Below, in pieces: positions 52,682-59,475 of a stretch of DNA of 64,000 nucleotides. Every line of letters begins with the position of its first letter. The stretch's first letter is position 1. Origin of the DNA: VRUE01 sp963715455 (GTDB taxonomy: Bacteria; Actinomycetota; Thermoleophilia; Solirubrobacterales; 70-9); the NCBI GenBank assembly GCA_963715455.1, contig OY970245.1, forward strand, positions 496,001-560,000, in the 5' to 3' direction. The notes beneath the pieces were generated by a model. The model searched no databases. It was given only the letters and a program-made list of their open reading frames with translations, and was not told the DNA's origin. Made by a program: the position numbers and the translations under genes.

Positions 52682-53905
52682 ATGGTGGATTCTGGGTTCA
52701 AGAACCCATATCGACCGGGCGCGGGGCACATGCCGCCGTACCTCGCGGGCCGTGAGCGGGAGTTCGCCGAATTCGACCGGCTCCTGGCGCAGGAGGAAAT
52801 CCTCGAGAACTTGGTCCTGACCGGTTTGCGCGGAGTCGGTAAGACCGTGCTGCTCGAGGCATTCAAGCCACGGGCGATCCGCAGCGGCTGGCTCTGGGCG
52901 TCAGCCGACCTGTCTGAGTCGGCCACCATCAGTGAGGCCGCCTTTGCCGAACGCTTGCTTGCCGACCTCGCCCTGATCACTTCGTCCACAACCGTGACCG
53001 TTCCAGTCTCCGGTCGGCAGGTCGGATTCGCCCCCGATAAGACCCATGAGGTCCCCCTGTCACACGAAGTTCTGGCTTCCGTCTACAAGCAGACGCCGGG
53101 GCTGATCTCGGACAAGATCAAGGCGACGCTGGAGTTTGCCTGGGAGCACCTTCGTGAGCAGGGAGAGCACCGCGTGATCTTCGCTTACGACGAGGCGCAG
53201 AACCTCACCGATCACGCGAGCAAGGAACAGTTCCCACTTTCTGTGCTGCTGGACGTCTTTCAGTCAATTCAGAAGAAGGGCATCCCCTTCATGCTCGTAC
53301 TGACTGGACTGCCGACCCTTTTTCCTAAGCTCGTCGATGCGCGCACCTACGCCGAGCGCATGTTCCGGGTGATGAGCCTGGCGAAGCTCTCTGATGAGGA
53401 GAGCTGGGAAGCGATCGTCAAGCCGATCGCAGTGGCGGAATGTCCCGTCGATCTCACCCCAGCCTCCGTCAATGTGATCGTTCACGAGTCGGCCGGATAT
53501 CCGTATTTCATCCAGTTCATCTGCCGAGAGGTCTACGACGTCTTCATTCGCCAGCATGCCGACGAAGAAGCGAAGTTCGTCCCCGTTGAGGCGATTCAGC
53601 GAAAGCTCGACGCGGACTTCTTCGCCGGGCGCTGGGCCAAGATCACCGACCGGCAGCGCGAACTGCTTTGGGCGGTCGCGCATCTGGAGCATGCCGACCA
53701 GGAATTCACGATCTCCGAGCTCACCGAGATTACGAGGAAGCTCCTCGCGAAAAGCTTCTCGCCGAGCAACGCCAATCAGATGCTCGCGAGCCTCGCCGAG
53801 CGGGGGATGATCTACAAGAACCGGCTCGGCAAGTACTCGTTCGCGGTGCCGCTCCTCGGCCGCTTCATCCTGCGCACCTACGCGTTGCCAGATAGGCCCG
53901 AGTAA
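52682..53905 (+). CDS. AAA/STAND-like ATPase with C-terminal winged helix
   Basis: 407 residues. Zn-free N-terminus with PPYLAGREREFAEFDRLLAQ, then Walker A LTGLRGVGKTVLLEAF (48-60), Walker B VIFAYDEAQNL near 165, and a sensor-like FMLVLTGLPTLFPKL. The C-terminal 80 residues form a likely winged helix (ITDRQRELLWAVAHL, TISELTEITRKLLAKSF, ANQMLASLAERGMIYKNRLG). This is the Orc1/Cdc6-type or 'archaeal ATPase' architecture (AAA_16). Function is unknown; such genes are often accessory. Unlike neighbours, its promoter region is AT-rich and it has a strong ribosome site, so it may be acquired. Confidence 0.75.
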   Translation: MVDSGFKNPYRPGAGHMPPYLAGREREFAEFDRLLAQEEILENLVLTGLRGVGKTVLLEAFKPRAIRSGWLWASADLSESATISEAAFAERLLADLALITSSTTVTVPVSGRQVGFAPDKTHEVPLSHEVLASVYKQTPGLISDKIKATLEFAWEHLREQGEHRVIFAYDEAQNLTDHASKEQFPLSVLLDVFQSIQKKGIPFMLVLTGLPTLFPKLVDARTYAERMFRVMSLAKLSDEESWEAIVKPIAVAECPVDLTPASVNVIVHESAGYPYFIQFICREVYDVFIRQHADEEAKFVPVEAIQRKLDADFFAGRWAKITDRQRELLWAVAHLEHADQEFTISELTEITRKLLAKSFSPSNANQMLASLAERGMIYKNRLGKYSFAVPLLGRFILRTYALPDRPE

Positions 53906-53928
53906 GTCGCTCGAGCCGTTTGGCCGGC

Positions 53929-54624
53929 TCAGCCCAGCGGCGTTGCGGAGAGCAGCGTCAGCCGCCACTCGCCGTCTTCGTTTTCCAGCGGAATCGCGTA
54001 GGGATTGTCCTCGCTGTCGTAGTAGATGAAGAAGCCGCGCTCGTCATCGCGGCGGAAGCTGCCCGCGTCGACGACGGTCGTTTCGCGCCGCACCGAGGCG
54101 GGCAGGGGGCGGGTGAACGCCTTAAGCACCGGGGCGCAGCCCTTGCCTTTGAGCTCGGGTGATTGCTCGGCGAGAGTTTCGAGCTGACTGACCATCGTCT
54201 GGGCCAAGTAGGAGCAGGCCTTTGCCCAGTCTTCTTCGGCTCGGGCGACGTAGAAGCCGTGCACGTTTTCGGCGATCTCCTCCAATTCGGATTCGTCGCT
54301 CTCCTCGCCGTATTCCTGGATGCTGTTGTCGCCACCTTTGACGCGGAACTGCTCGGAGCCGCCGCCGGAGACCTCAAGCGGCGTCGAGACGTTCTCCGAG
54401 CCGCCGCCGGGGCTCTGCGAGCCCTGATCCTCGCTTTGTGGCTTCGACTCGTTCTTTGGAGTGCCGCCGGGGTTCTCCGGGCCGCTTCCCTCGGTGGGAG
54501 CGGAGGTTTCCGTTGACGTCGCCACCGAGTCAGAGTCCGAGTCACCGCAAGCGGCGAGCAGCAGGGCAGCCACCAAAACGGCCGCAACGAGCGCAACGGT
54601 CTGCCTTGTGCCCCCCCCGGTCAC
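53929..54624 (-). CDS. Lipoprotein with disordered linker and small C-terminal domain
   Basis: 231 residues of unknown function. It has a lipoprotein signal peptide with lipobox LLLAAC (ALVAAVLVAALLLAACGDSD), a linker rich in Ser, Gly, Glu and Pro (about 30-100), then a folded domain beginning near 100 (ELEEIAENVHGFYVARAEED, KACSYLAQTMVSQLE, GKGCAPVLKAF, DDERGFFIYYDSEDNPYAIP, EDGEWRLTLLS), which looks like a SnoaL/NTF2-like or lumazine-type extracellular sensor domain. The GTG at 54622-54624 lies exactly 7 bases after the near-consensus -10 TACAAT. It is divergent from a TetR gene. Confidence 0.75.
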   Translation of the reverse strand: MTGGGTRQTVALVAAVLVAALLLAACGDSDSDSVATSTETSAPTEGSGPENPGGTPKNESKPQSEDQGSQSPGGGSENVSTPLEVSGGGSEQFRVKGGDNSIQEYGEESDESELEEIAENVHGFYVARAEEDWAKACSYLAQTMVSQLETLAEQSPELKGKGCAPVLKAFTRPLPASVRRETTVVDAGSFRRDDERGFFIYYDSEDNPYAIPLENEDGEWRLTLLSATPLG

Positions 54625-54631
54625 AGGCACG

Positions 54632-54637
54632 ATTGTA
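54632..54637 (-). promoter_or_regulatory. -10 box of lipoprotein gene
   Basis: On the minus strand TACAAT (5 of 6 to TATAAT) ends 7 bases before the GTG start, with no ribosome site: a leaderless promoter. Confidence 0.5.
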
Positions 54638-54714
54638 GTGATTGCCTGCAAGCGGACCGGTTTGTCGCCCGGAGACGCTTCGGTACATAGGTCGCCACTG
54701 GAGCGCTTCTGTTC

Positions 54715-54720
54715 TACAGT
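54715..54720 (+). promoter_or_regulatory. -10 box of tetR-like gene
   Basis: TACAGT ends exactly 6 bases before the GTG at 54727, on the opposite strand to the lipoprotein -10 box 78 bases away. Confidence 0.5.
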
Positions 54721-54726
54721 TCTGGG

Positions 54727-55416
54727 GTGGCTTCCGGTAGACGCACGGCTAGGTTGAGTGAGCGGCTGCCGAGGGGTCGGCACGGGTTGCCACGCGAGGC
54801 GGTGACCGAATCCCAGCGGAACCGCATCCTCCAGGCGATGATCGAGGTCGTCTCCGAGCGTGGCTACCCCGAGACCCGCGTCGTCGATGTGATCGGCGTT
54901 GCCGGTGTCTCCAGAAAGACGTTCTACGAACTCTTCTCCAGCAAGGAGGACTGCTTCCTCGCGGCCTACGACGTGCTGCTCGGCAACCTGCTCGGCGATA
55001 CCGCCCGTGGCTTCGAGTCCAAGCCCGGCTCACCCTGGGCCGAGCGAGTCGCCGCCGGTCTCGGCGAGCTGCTCAAACACCTTGCCGAGCACCCCGATGA
55101 GGCCCGCTTTGCGATTGTCGAGGTGCTAGCCGCCGGTCCCAAAGCGCTTGCAAGGAGGGATGCAGCGCTGCGCCAGTTCACCGGCTTTCTTGACGCCGGC
55201 CGCGCCGAGACTTCGGTCGAGCTGCCTGGCATCACCTCGCTCTCGTTGGCCGGTGGCATCAACGAGCTGCTCTACAGCGAGATCCTGCACGGAGCCGCCT
55301 CCCGCTTGCCAAGCCGCCTCCCGGACCTAATGTTCTGGATCACCTTGCCCTTCCTCGGTCCAGAGGGCGCCGCCGAGGAGCGCGAGCGCACCCGCCTCTC
55401 GATGCTTGAGGGCTGA
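54727..55416 (+). CDS. TetR-family transcriptional regulator
   Basis: 229 residues. The HTH is at about 28-75 (SQRNRILQAMIEVVSERGYP, VDVIGVAGVSRKTFYELFSS, KEDCFLAAYDVLLG), with the usual YELFSSKEDCF second-helix motif. The C-terminal ligand domain is helical, about 80-225. The GTG start is placed 6 bases after a -10 box. It is divergent from the lipoprotein gene, which is its most probable target along with itself. The downstream secreted-protein gene has its own promoter. Confidence 0.9.
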   Translation: MASGRRTARLSERLPRGRHGLPREAVTESQRNRILQAMIEVVSERGYPETRVVDVIGVAGVSRKTFYELFSSKEDCFLAAYDVLLGNLLGDTARGFESKPGSPWAERVAAGLGELLKHLAEHPDEARFAIVEVLAAGPKALARRDAALRQFTGFLDAGRAETSVELPGITSLSLAGGINELLYSEILHGAASRLPSRLPDLMFWITLPFLGPEGAAEERERTRLSMLEG

Positions 55417-55440
55417 AACTTGGCGTGTTAAGCCGCTCTT

Positions 55441-55469
55441 TTGCGTGAATGGCGGGGTTTATCTAGATT
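55441..55469 (+). promoter_or_regulatory. Promoter of secreted-protein gene
   Basis: TTGCGT (55441-55446), 17 bases, then TAGATT (55464-55469) is a well-spaced sigma-70-type promoter about 95 bases upstream of the ATG at 55565, so this mRNA has a real leader with the ribosome site AAGGAGAG (55546-55553). Confidence 0.45.
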
Positions 55470-55564
55470 GCAGGGGTGGTAATTTGGCCGCTGGAGGGAT
55501 TGACCAAGGCTTTTCAATGGCCGGGGCTGATAGGGCCAGGCCGTAAAGGAGAGAGATAGACCAC

Positions 55565-56332
55565 ATGCGCAAGCATTTGATTACGACACTGGCCCTGGCG
55601 GCAGTTGCCGCGGTTGCGGTCGCGGGGATCGCCGTTGCGGCGAAACCGACCATCGTCCAGCTCGGCAACTTGAAGCTGACCCTGAACGGCGACTTCACGC
55701 CGAAGAAGCTGCCGAAAAGCGGCAAACCGGCCCCGATCACGCTCAACGTGAGCGGCAAAATCGAGACGACCGACGGCACGCACCCGCCGGCCGCGAAGGA
55801 ATTCGTCGTCGAAACCGACAAGAACGGCTCGATCGACGTCAAAGGCCTGCCCACCTGCACCTCGGGCAAACTGCAGGCGCAGGACACCAAGAACGCCGAA
55901 AAAATCTGCCCGAAAGCGATCATTGGCAAGGGCTTGACCGACGTCGAGGTCGAATTCCCCGAATCGGCGCCCTTCATCGCCAAGTCGAAGCTGCTCGCCT
56001 TCAACGGTGGCTACAGCGGTGGCAAGACGACGATCCTGATCCACGCTTACCTCTCCTCGCCGGTTTCGGCGGCAGTGGTCACCACGGTCAAGATCCAGAA
56101 AGTCAAGAATGGTCGCTACGGCACGAAATCGATCGCCACGATCCCGAAGATCGCGGGTGGCTACGGCTCGGTCAACAATTTCAGCCTGACCTTCGACCGC
56201 GGGTTCGGAAACACCCCGTACCTGTTCGCCAAATGCCCGGACGGCCGTCTACAGGCAAAGGCCACCGGTGTCTTCAGCGATGGCAAGCGCCTCACCGGCA
56301 CCTTCGTCCGTCCCTGCACGCCGAAGGGCTAG
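55565..56332 (+). CDS. Secreted protein, paralogue of 34364 protein
   Basis: 255 residues with a signal peptide (LITTLALAAVAAVAVAGIAVAA). Unknown family, but related along its length to the protein at 34364-35116: GDFTPKKLP, DGTHPPA, GLPTC, AEKICPKAIIGKG, AFNGGYSGGKTTILIHAYLSS, IPKIAGGYGSVNNFSL, GRLQAKATGVFSDG and the final RPCTPKG. It is Lys-rich and uses AAA and GAA codons more than most genes here, a hint of high expression. Strong ribosome site AAGGAGAG. A GC-rich terminator follows. Likely a surface or periplasmic structural protein. Confidence 0.8.
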   Translation: MRKHLITTLALAAVAAVAVAGIAVAAKPTIVQLGNLKLTLNGDFTPKKLPKSGKPAPITLNVSGKIETTDGTHPPAAKEFVVETDKNGSIDVKGLPTCTSGKLQAQDTKNAEKICPKAIIGKGLTDVEVEFPESAPFIAKSKLLAFNGGYSGGKTTILIHAYLSSPVSAAVVTTVKIQKVKNGRYGTKSIATIPKIAGGYGSVNNFSLTFDRGFGNTPYLFAKCPDGRLQAKATGVFSDGKRLTGTFVRPCTPKG

Positions 56333-56365
56333 CAGCAGCTTTTCTCAGGACGAAAAAGGGGAAGG

Positions 56366-56393
56366 AAAGGGCGGCCTGTTGGCCGCCCTTTCT
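56366..56393. terminator. Intrinsic terminator, two-way
   Basis: An 11-bp perfect stem AAAGGGCGGCC / GGCCGCCCTTT (56366-56376, 56381-56391) with loop TGTT, followed by CTT on the plus strand and preceded by a CCTT-rich side on the minus. It sits between the plus-strand secreted-protein gene and the convergent membrane-protein gene. Confidence 0.85.
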
Positions 56394-56399
56394 TATGCC

Positions 56400-57119
56400 T
56401 CAGTCCCGCGGATCGATCCGATCGATCGGCGCCGGTGGAATCAGGCCTTCCTGCTCGCGGCGGCGCTCGCCGCGGCGCAGGATGCGCAGGGTGAGGATCG
56501 CGATGCTGAGGATTGCCGTGGCGCCGAGGCTGAGCTGCACGCTGAGCAGCCCTTCGCGCGTCCAGTAGACATCGCGCAGGTCGAGCAGCAGGGCAGCCTC
56601 ATCGAAGGTCAGCCCCATGCCAACCCCCGTGGTCACGGCGAGCCGCTCTTCGAGCCGCTCGTCGTCGGTGAGCAGCGCTGTCGTGCCCGAGGCGAAGCCG
56701 ATCACGATGCCCGGCACGAAGTGGTGGATGTGGCGGCCCCCGACGCTGACGTTGCGAAACGGCCCCCAGCCGTCGCGGATCCCCAGGGTGGAGAGCCGCA
56801 CCAGCGCGAAGGAGCCGAGAAAGCCGGCGAGCAGGTTGAAGAGCACCGTTTCGCTGCGTGGCGCCTCGGCGTAGCCGCTGACCGCGACGCCCACCGTGTC
56901 GAGCGCCGCAACCGGGGCGACTTCGACCAGGCCTTCGCTGTCCTCCTCTTGCGTGCGGCGCTGCAGCATGCGACCGAACTGCCCGGCGATCACCACGCCG
57001 GCGCCGCCCAGAGCAACCGCCGCCAGACCCAAAGTGGCGCGCTCGGAGCGAGCCCAGTGGAAGTGGGTCCTGGCTCGGGCGCGGCGCCCAAGACGAGTTG
57101 CGAGGCGGCGGGAGCTCAC
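56400..57119 (-). CDS. Conserved integral membrane protein
   Basis: 239 residues, function unknown, but the pattern is one seen in actinobacterial membrane proteins: the block GRHIHHFVPGIVIGFASGTTALL, ...GVGMGLTFDEAALLLDLRDVYWTREGLLSVQ, given in parts (IHHFVPGIVIG and LTFDEAALLLDLRDVYW). Five hydrophobic segments lie at about 28-47, 92-108, 130-150, 162-178 and 195-213. The basic N-terminus is cytosolic. The GTG at 57117-57119 sits 6 bases after a TAGGCT -10 box. It lies 35 bases from rplI on the same strand. Confidence 0.75.
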   Translation of the reverse strand: MSSRRLATRLGRRARARTHFHWARSERATLGLAAVALGGAGVVIAGQFGRMLQRRTQEEDSEGLVEVAPVAALDTVGVAVSGYAEAPRSETVLFNLLAGFLGSFALVRLSTLGIRDGWGPFRNVSVGGRHIHHFVPGIVIGFASGTTALLTDDERLEERLAVTTGVGMGLTFDEAALLLDLRDVYWTREGLLSVQLSLGATAILSIAILTLRILRRGERRREQEGLIPPAPIDRIDPRD

Positions 57120-57125
57120 GCCCGC

Positions 57126-57131
57126 AGCCTA
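57126..57131 (-). promoter_or_regulatory. -10 box of membrane-protein gene
   Basis: On the minus strand TAGGCT ends exactly 6 bases before the GTG at 57119: leaderless arrangement. Confidence 0.45.
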
Positions 57132-57154
57132 GCCGCCCCCGGGATGAGGGAGGT

Positions 57155-57607
57155 TCAGCGCTCTTCGGTGATGATCGTCTTCACCGTGGCGACTGCGCCA
57201 TCGGCGAGCTCGATCTCAACCATGTGGGTGCCGATCTCGCGGATCGGCTGATCGAGCCGCACCTTGCGGCGGTCGATGCGCAGGTCACGGGCGTCGCGGA
57301 TCGCGTCGACGATCTCCTTGGCCCCCACCGAGCCGAAGAGCTTGCCGTCCTCGCCGGCGCGCTCGTGGATGGTCAGCACCGTCTTGGAGAGCAGCGACGC
57401 CGCCTGCTCTTCGCGCTCTGCGCGGGCCTTCTCGGCTTTCTCTGTCGCCGCTCGCCGCCGCTGTGCCTCCTCGAGCGCGCCCGGGGTCGCCGGAGCGGCC
57501 AGCTTGCGCGGGATCAAATAGTTGCGCAGATAGCCGGGGGAGACGTCGACCGGCTCGCCGCGCTGGCCGAGCTGCTCGACGTCCTCGAGGAGGATTGCCT
57601 GGGTCAT
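57155..57607 (-). CDS. rplI: Ribosomal protein bL9
   Basis: Large-subunit protein of 150 residues. The N-terminal domain has ILLEDVEQLGQRGEPVDVSPGYLRNYLIPRKLA, given in parts as VSPGYLRNYLIP and RKLA, followed by the long central helix (about 41-75, EEAQRRRAATEKAEKARAER) and the C-terminal domain with GKLFGSVGAKEI. ATG overlaps the rpsR stop (TGATG). It does not adjoin dnaB, contrary to the common order. Confidence 0.96.
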   Translation of the reverse strand: MTQAILLEDVEQLGQRGEPVDVSPGYLRNYLIPRKLAAPATPGALEEAQRRRAATEKAEKARAEREEQAASLLSKTVLTIHERAGEDGKLFGSVGAKEIVDAIRDARDLRIDRRKVRLDQPIREIGTHMVEIELADGAVATVKTIITEER

Positions 57608-57873
57608 CAGCGCTCTCCGACGTAGGGCAGCAGGGCGATCTCACGCGCCCGCTTGACTGCGACCGAAAGCTGGCGCTGGTGCTTGCGCGAGAGGCCGGTA
57701 ACCCGACGGCTGCGCGTCTTCCCCTTGTCGGAGAGAAAGCGACGCAGGAGGTTGAGATCCTTGTAATCGACCGCAGCCGAGTTGATCCGCGTGTATTTAC
57801 GCGGACGCATGCGATCGGGGGCGCGCCGGCCGCGCCGCGGTGCTGCTGCTCCTGAATCGTTGGTGCGGGCCAT
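57607..57873 (-). CDS. rpsR: Ribosomal protein bS18
   Basis: Small-subunit protein of 88 residues. The core INSAAVDYKDLNLLRRFLSD and KTRSRRVTGLSRKHQRQLSVAVKRAREIALLPYV (given here in two parts: VTGLSRKHQRQL, REIALLPYV) is a full match. There is no CxxC zinc motif, so this is the zinc-independent form. The gene partners rpsF at 58482 and follows ssb by 47 bases. Confidence 0.96.
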   Translation of the reverse strand: MARTNDSGAAAPRRGRRAPDRMRPRKYTRINSAAVDYKDLNLLRRFLSDKGKTRSRRVTGLSRKHQRQLSVAVKRAREIALLPYVGER

Positions 57874-57920
57874 TAAGGGCCGAGAATCCTACAGATATTC
57901 GGATCTCGGCCCTGTTGGGC

Positions 57921-58382
57921 CTAGAAGGGGATGTCGTCGTCGGCGCCGCCCCCGCCGGCGGTCGCGCCGGCGAAGTCGGAGGAGTCGGCGGGCACGTCAC
58001 TGCTCGGCGTGAAACCACCGTTGCCGTTACCACCGCCACCATCCCGCGAGCCGAGGAACTGCACCGAGTTGGCGACGATCCGCACCGCCTGGCGACGACC
58101 GCTGCCGTCTTTGGCCTCCCACTCGCTCCAATCAAGGCGGCCTTCAACCGCCACGGGGCGGCCCTTGGAGAGGTAGTTGGCGCAGTTCTCGCCCTGCGCT
58201 CCCCAGACCGTCACGTCGAAGTAATTGGGCTTGTCGACCCACTGGCCACTGCTGTCCTTGCGCCGGCTGTTGACCGCCACGCGCAGGTCGCAGACCGGTG
58301 TGCCACCGCCCGTGCTGCGCAGCTCGGGGTCCTTGGTCAGGTTGCCGGTGATCACCACTATGTTGATGTTCGACGCCGCCAC
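57921..58382 (-). CDS. ssb: Single-stranded DNA-binding protein
   Basis: 153 residues. The OB-fold covers about 1-110 (NINIVVITGNLTKDPELRST, VCDLRVAVNSRR, GQWVDKPNYFDVTVWG, GRPVAVEGRLDWSEWEAKDG), then a Gly/Asn-rich linker and the acidic tip DDDIPF that recruits partner enzymes. The longer frame upstream begins inside the ribosome site; the GTG at 58380-58382 lies 9 bases after GGAGGAG, so I chose it. It has its own -10 box TAGACT (58418-58423) and a hairpin separates it from rpsF. Confidence 0.95.
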   Translation of the reverse strand: MAASNINIVVITGNLTKDPELRSTGGGTPVCDLRVAVNSRRKDSSGQWVDKPNYFDVTVWGAQGENCANYLSKGRPVAVEGRLDWSEWEAKDGSGRRQAVRIVANSVQFLGSRDGGGGNGNGGFTPSSDVPADSSDFAGATAGGGGADDDIPF

Positions 58383-58417
58383 GGCTCTCAACTCCTCCAA
58401 ATCGTTGTCTGGAAGCC

Positions 58418-58453
58418 AGTCTAAGAGGGCAGGCGGCGCAACTCGCCCCCTCT
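58418..58453 (-). promoter_or_regulatory. ssb promoter and upstream hairpin
   Basis: On the minus strand a hairpin (AGAGGG/CCCTCT with inner GGCG/CGCC, 58424-58453) precedes TAGACT (58418-58423), a -10 box for ssb-rpsR-rplI. The hairpin may end the rpsF message. Confidence 0.4.
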
Positions 58454-58481
58454 GAGCCGCATTCTCCGGGAAAAGCCGGCG

Positions 58482-58949
58482 CTACTCGGCCGGAGCGGCC
58501 GACTCGGCAGGCGCATCGGCCGACTCGGCAGGCGCATCGACGGCGTCATCCGCCTCGGCATCCTGGGTGGAGACCGTCGGGCGAGCTCCTTGCGGCCCTC
58601 GCTCACGCGAGCCTTGGGCTGGGGCGGCGACCGCAGGGGGCACCATCACCTGCGAGTCGGCATCTACTTTGAAGATGCGGAAGCGCAGCACGCCATCGGC
58701 GATGCGCAGGTTGTGATTGAGCTCGTCGAGCAACTCCGACGGCCCCTCGAAGCGGAACCAGCGGTAGTCGGCCTCGTTGCGCTGCTCGATCTCATAAGCC
58801 ATCTTGCGCAGGCCCCAGTTGTTCTCGTGCTTGAGCGTGCCCTTGCCCTCGATGCGCCCCTTGACGTCCTGCGCCAGCACATCGCGCCCTGCCTCATCGG
58901 GGCCGGGGTCCAACATCAAGACAAGCTCGTATTCGCGTGGGGCTGCCAA
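58482..58949 (-). CDS. rpsF: Ribosomal protein bS6 with Ala-rich extension
   Basis: 155 residues; bS6 itself is the first 95 or so (REYELVLMLDPGPDEAGRDV, NNWGLRKMAYEIEQRNEADY, FRFEGPSELLDELNHNLRIA, GVLRFRIFKVDADS). The rest is low-complexity and ends in two copies of ESADAPA coded by a 21-base tandem repeat (58501-58521, 58522-58542). The start is a TTG at 58947-58949, 11 bases after a TATAGT -10 box. bS6 pairs with bS18 in the ribosome platform. The extension is longer than usual and probably disordered. Confidence 0.95.
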   Translation of the reverse strand: MAAPREYELVLMLDPGPDEAGRDVLAQDVKGRIEGKGTLKHENNWGLRKMAYEIEQRNEADYRWFRFEGPSELLDELNHNLRIADGVLRFRIFKVDADSQVMVPPAVAAPAQGSRERGPQGARPTVSTQDAEADDAVDAPAESADAPAESAAPAE

Positions 58950-59005
58950 AACGGCGAGGGACTATAGCCGGGGGAGAGCTTCGCTGTTAGGCGACTTAAC
59001 TCCGG

Positions 59006-59455
59006 ATGAGCTTCCGCATCCGCTGGTCGCAAGCTGCCGTGACCTTGGTGGGCTGTGCTCTTCTGCTCTCGTGCCTTCAGTTCGCTCCGAAGCTGCTCAA
59101 GCCTCCTGAGCCCCCGCCGCTGGCGCCCGACGTCGGCCTCCCGAGGGTTCGACCCACGTTGGCTCCTCGACCCGTTCAGCCTCATCCGCATCTCGGGCGG
59201 GTGGTGCGGGGTAGGGGTGATCGGCGCCGGGCGGAGGCTTCCGAGGGCAGGGCTAGGGCCCAGAAACCGGTCCATCCCGTTGCCCGAGGAAGCACGCAGC
59301 CCAAGCCGAGCACCCCTACCCCGCGACAGGACCCGCCCGCCGAGCGCCCGGTCCCTGAACCGGTCTCACCATCCCCGCCCGAACTCCCGCCCGCCGAACC
59401 ACCGCCACCGCCAGCGGCCCCCGAAGACGGCTCAATTGAGTTCGCCCCACACTGA
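59006..59455 (+). CDS. Proline-rich exported or membrane-anchored protein
   Basis: 149-residue hypothetical protein with an N-terminal hydrophobic segment at about 10-24 (AAVTLVGCALLLSCLQ; a lipobox-like LLLSC is present) followed by a Pro/Arg-rich stretch with little order (PPEPPPLAPD, RPVPEPVSPSPPELPPAE, PPPPPAAPE). It is 20 bases upstream of otsA. High GC means such a frame can arise by chance, but the signal-like start and the plausible size support a gene. Function is unknown. Confidence 0.5.
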   Translation: MSFRIRWSQAAVTLVGCALLLSCLQFAPKLLKPPEPPPLAPDVGLPRVRPTLAPRPVQPHPHLGRVVRGRGDRRRAEASEGRARAQKPVHPVARGSTQPKPSTPTPRQDPPAERPVPEPVSPSPPELPPAEPPPPPAAPEDGSIEFAPH

Positions 59456-59463
59456 CTCGCGGG

Positions 59464-59469
59464 TAGGGT
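59464..59469 (+). promoter_or_regulatory. -10 box of otsA, leaderless type
   Basis: TAGGGT ends exactly 6 bases before the GTG at 59476, identical in hexamer and spacing to the ymdB-like gene. Confidence 0.5.
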
Positions 59470-59475
59470 TGACCT

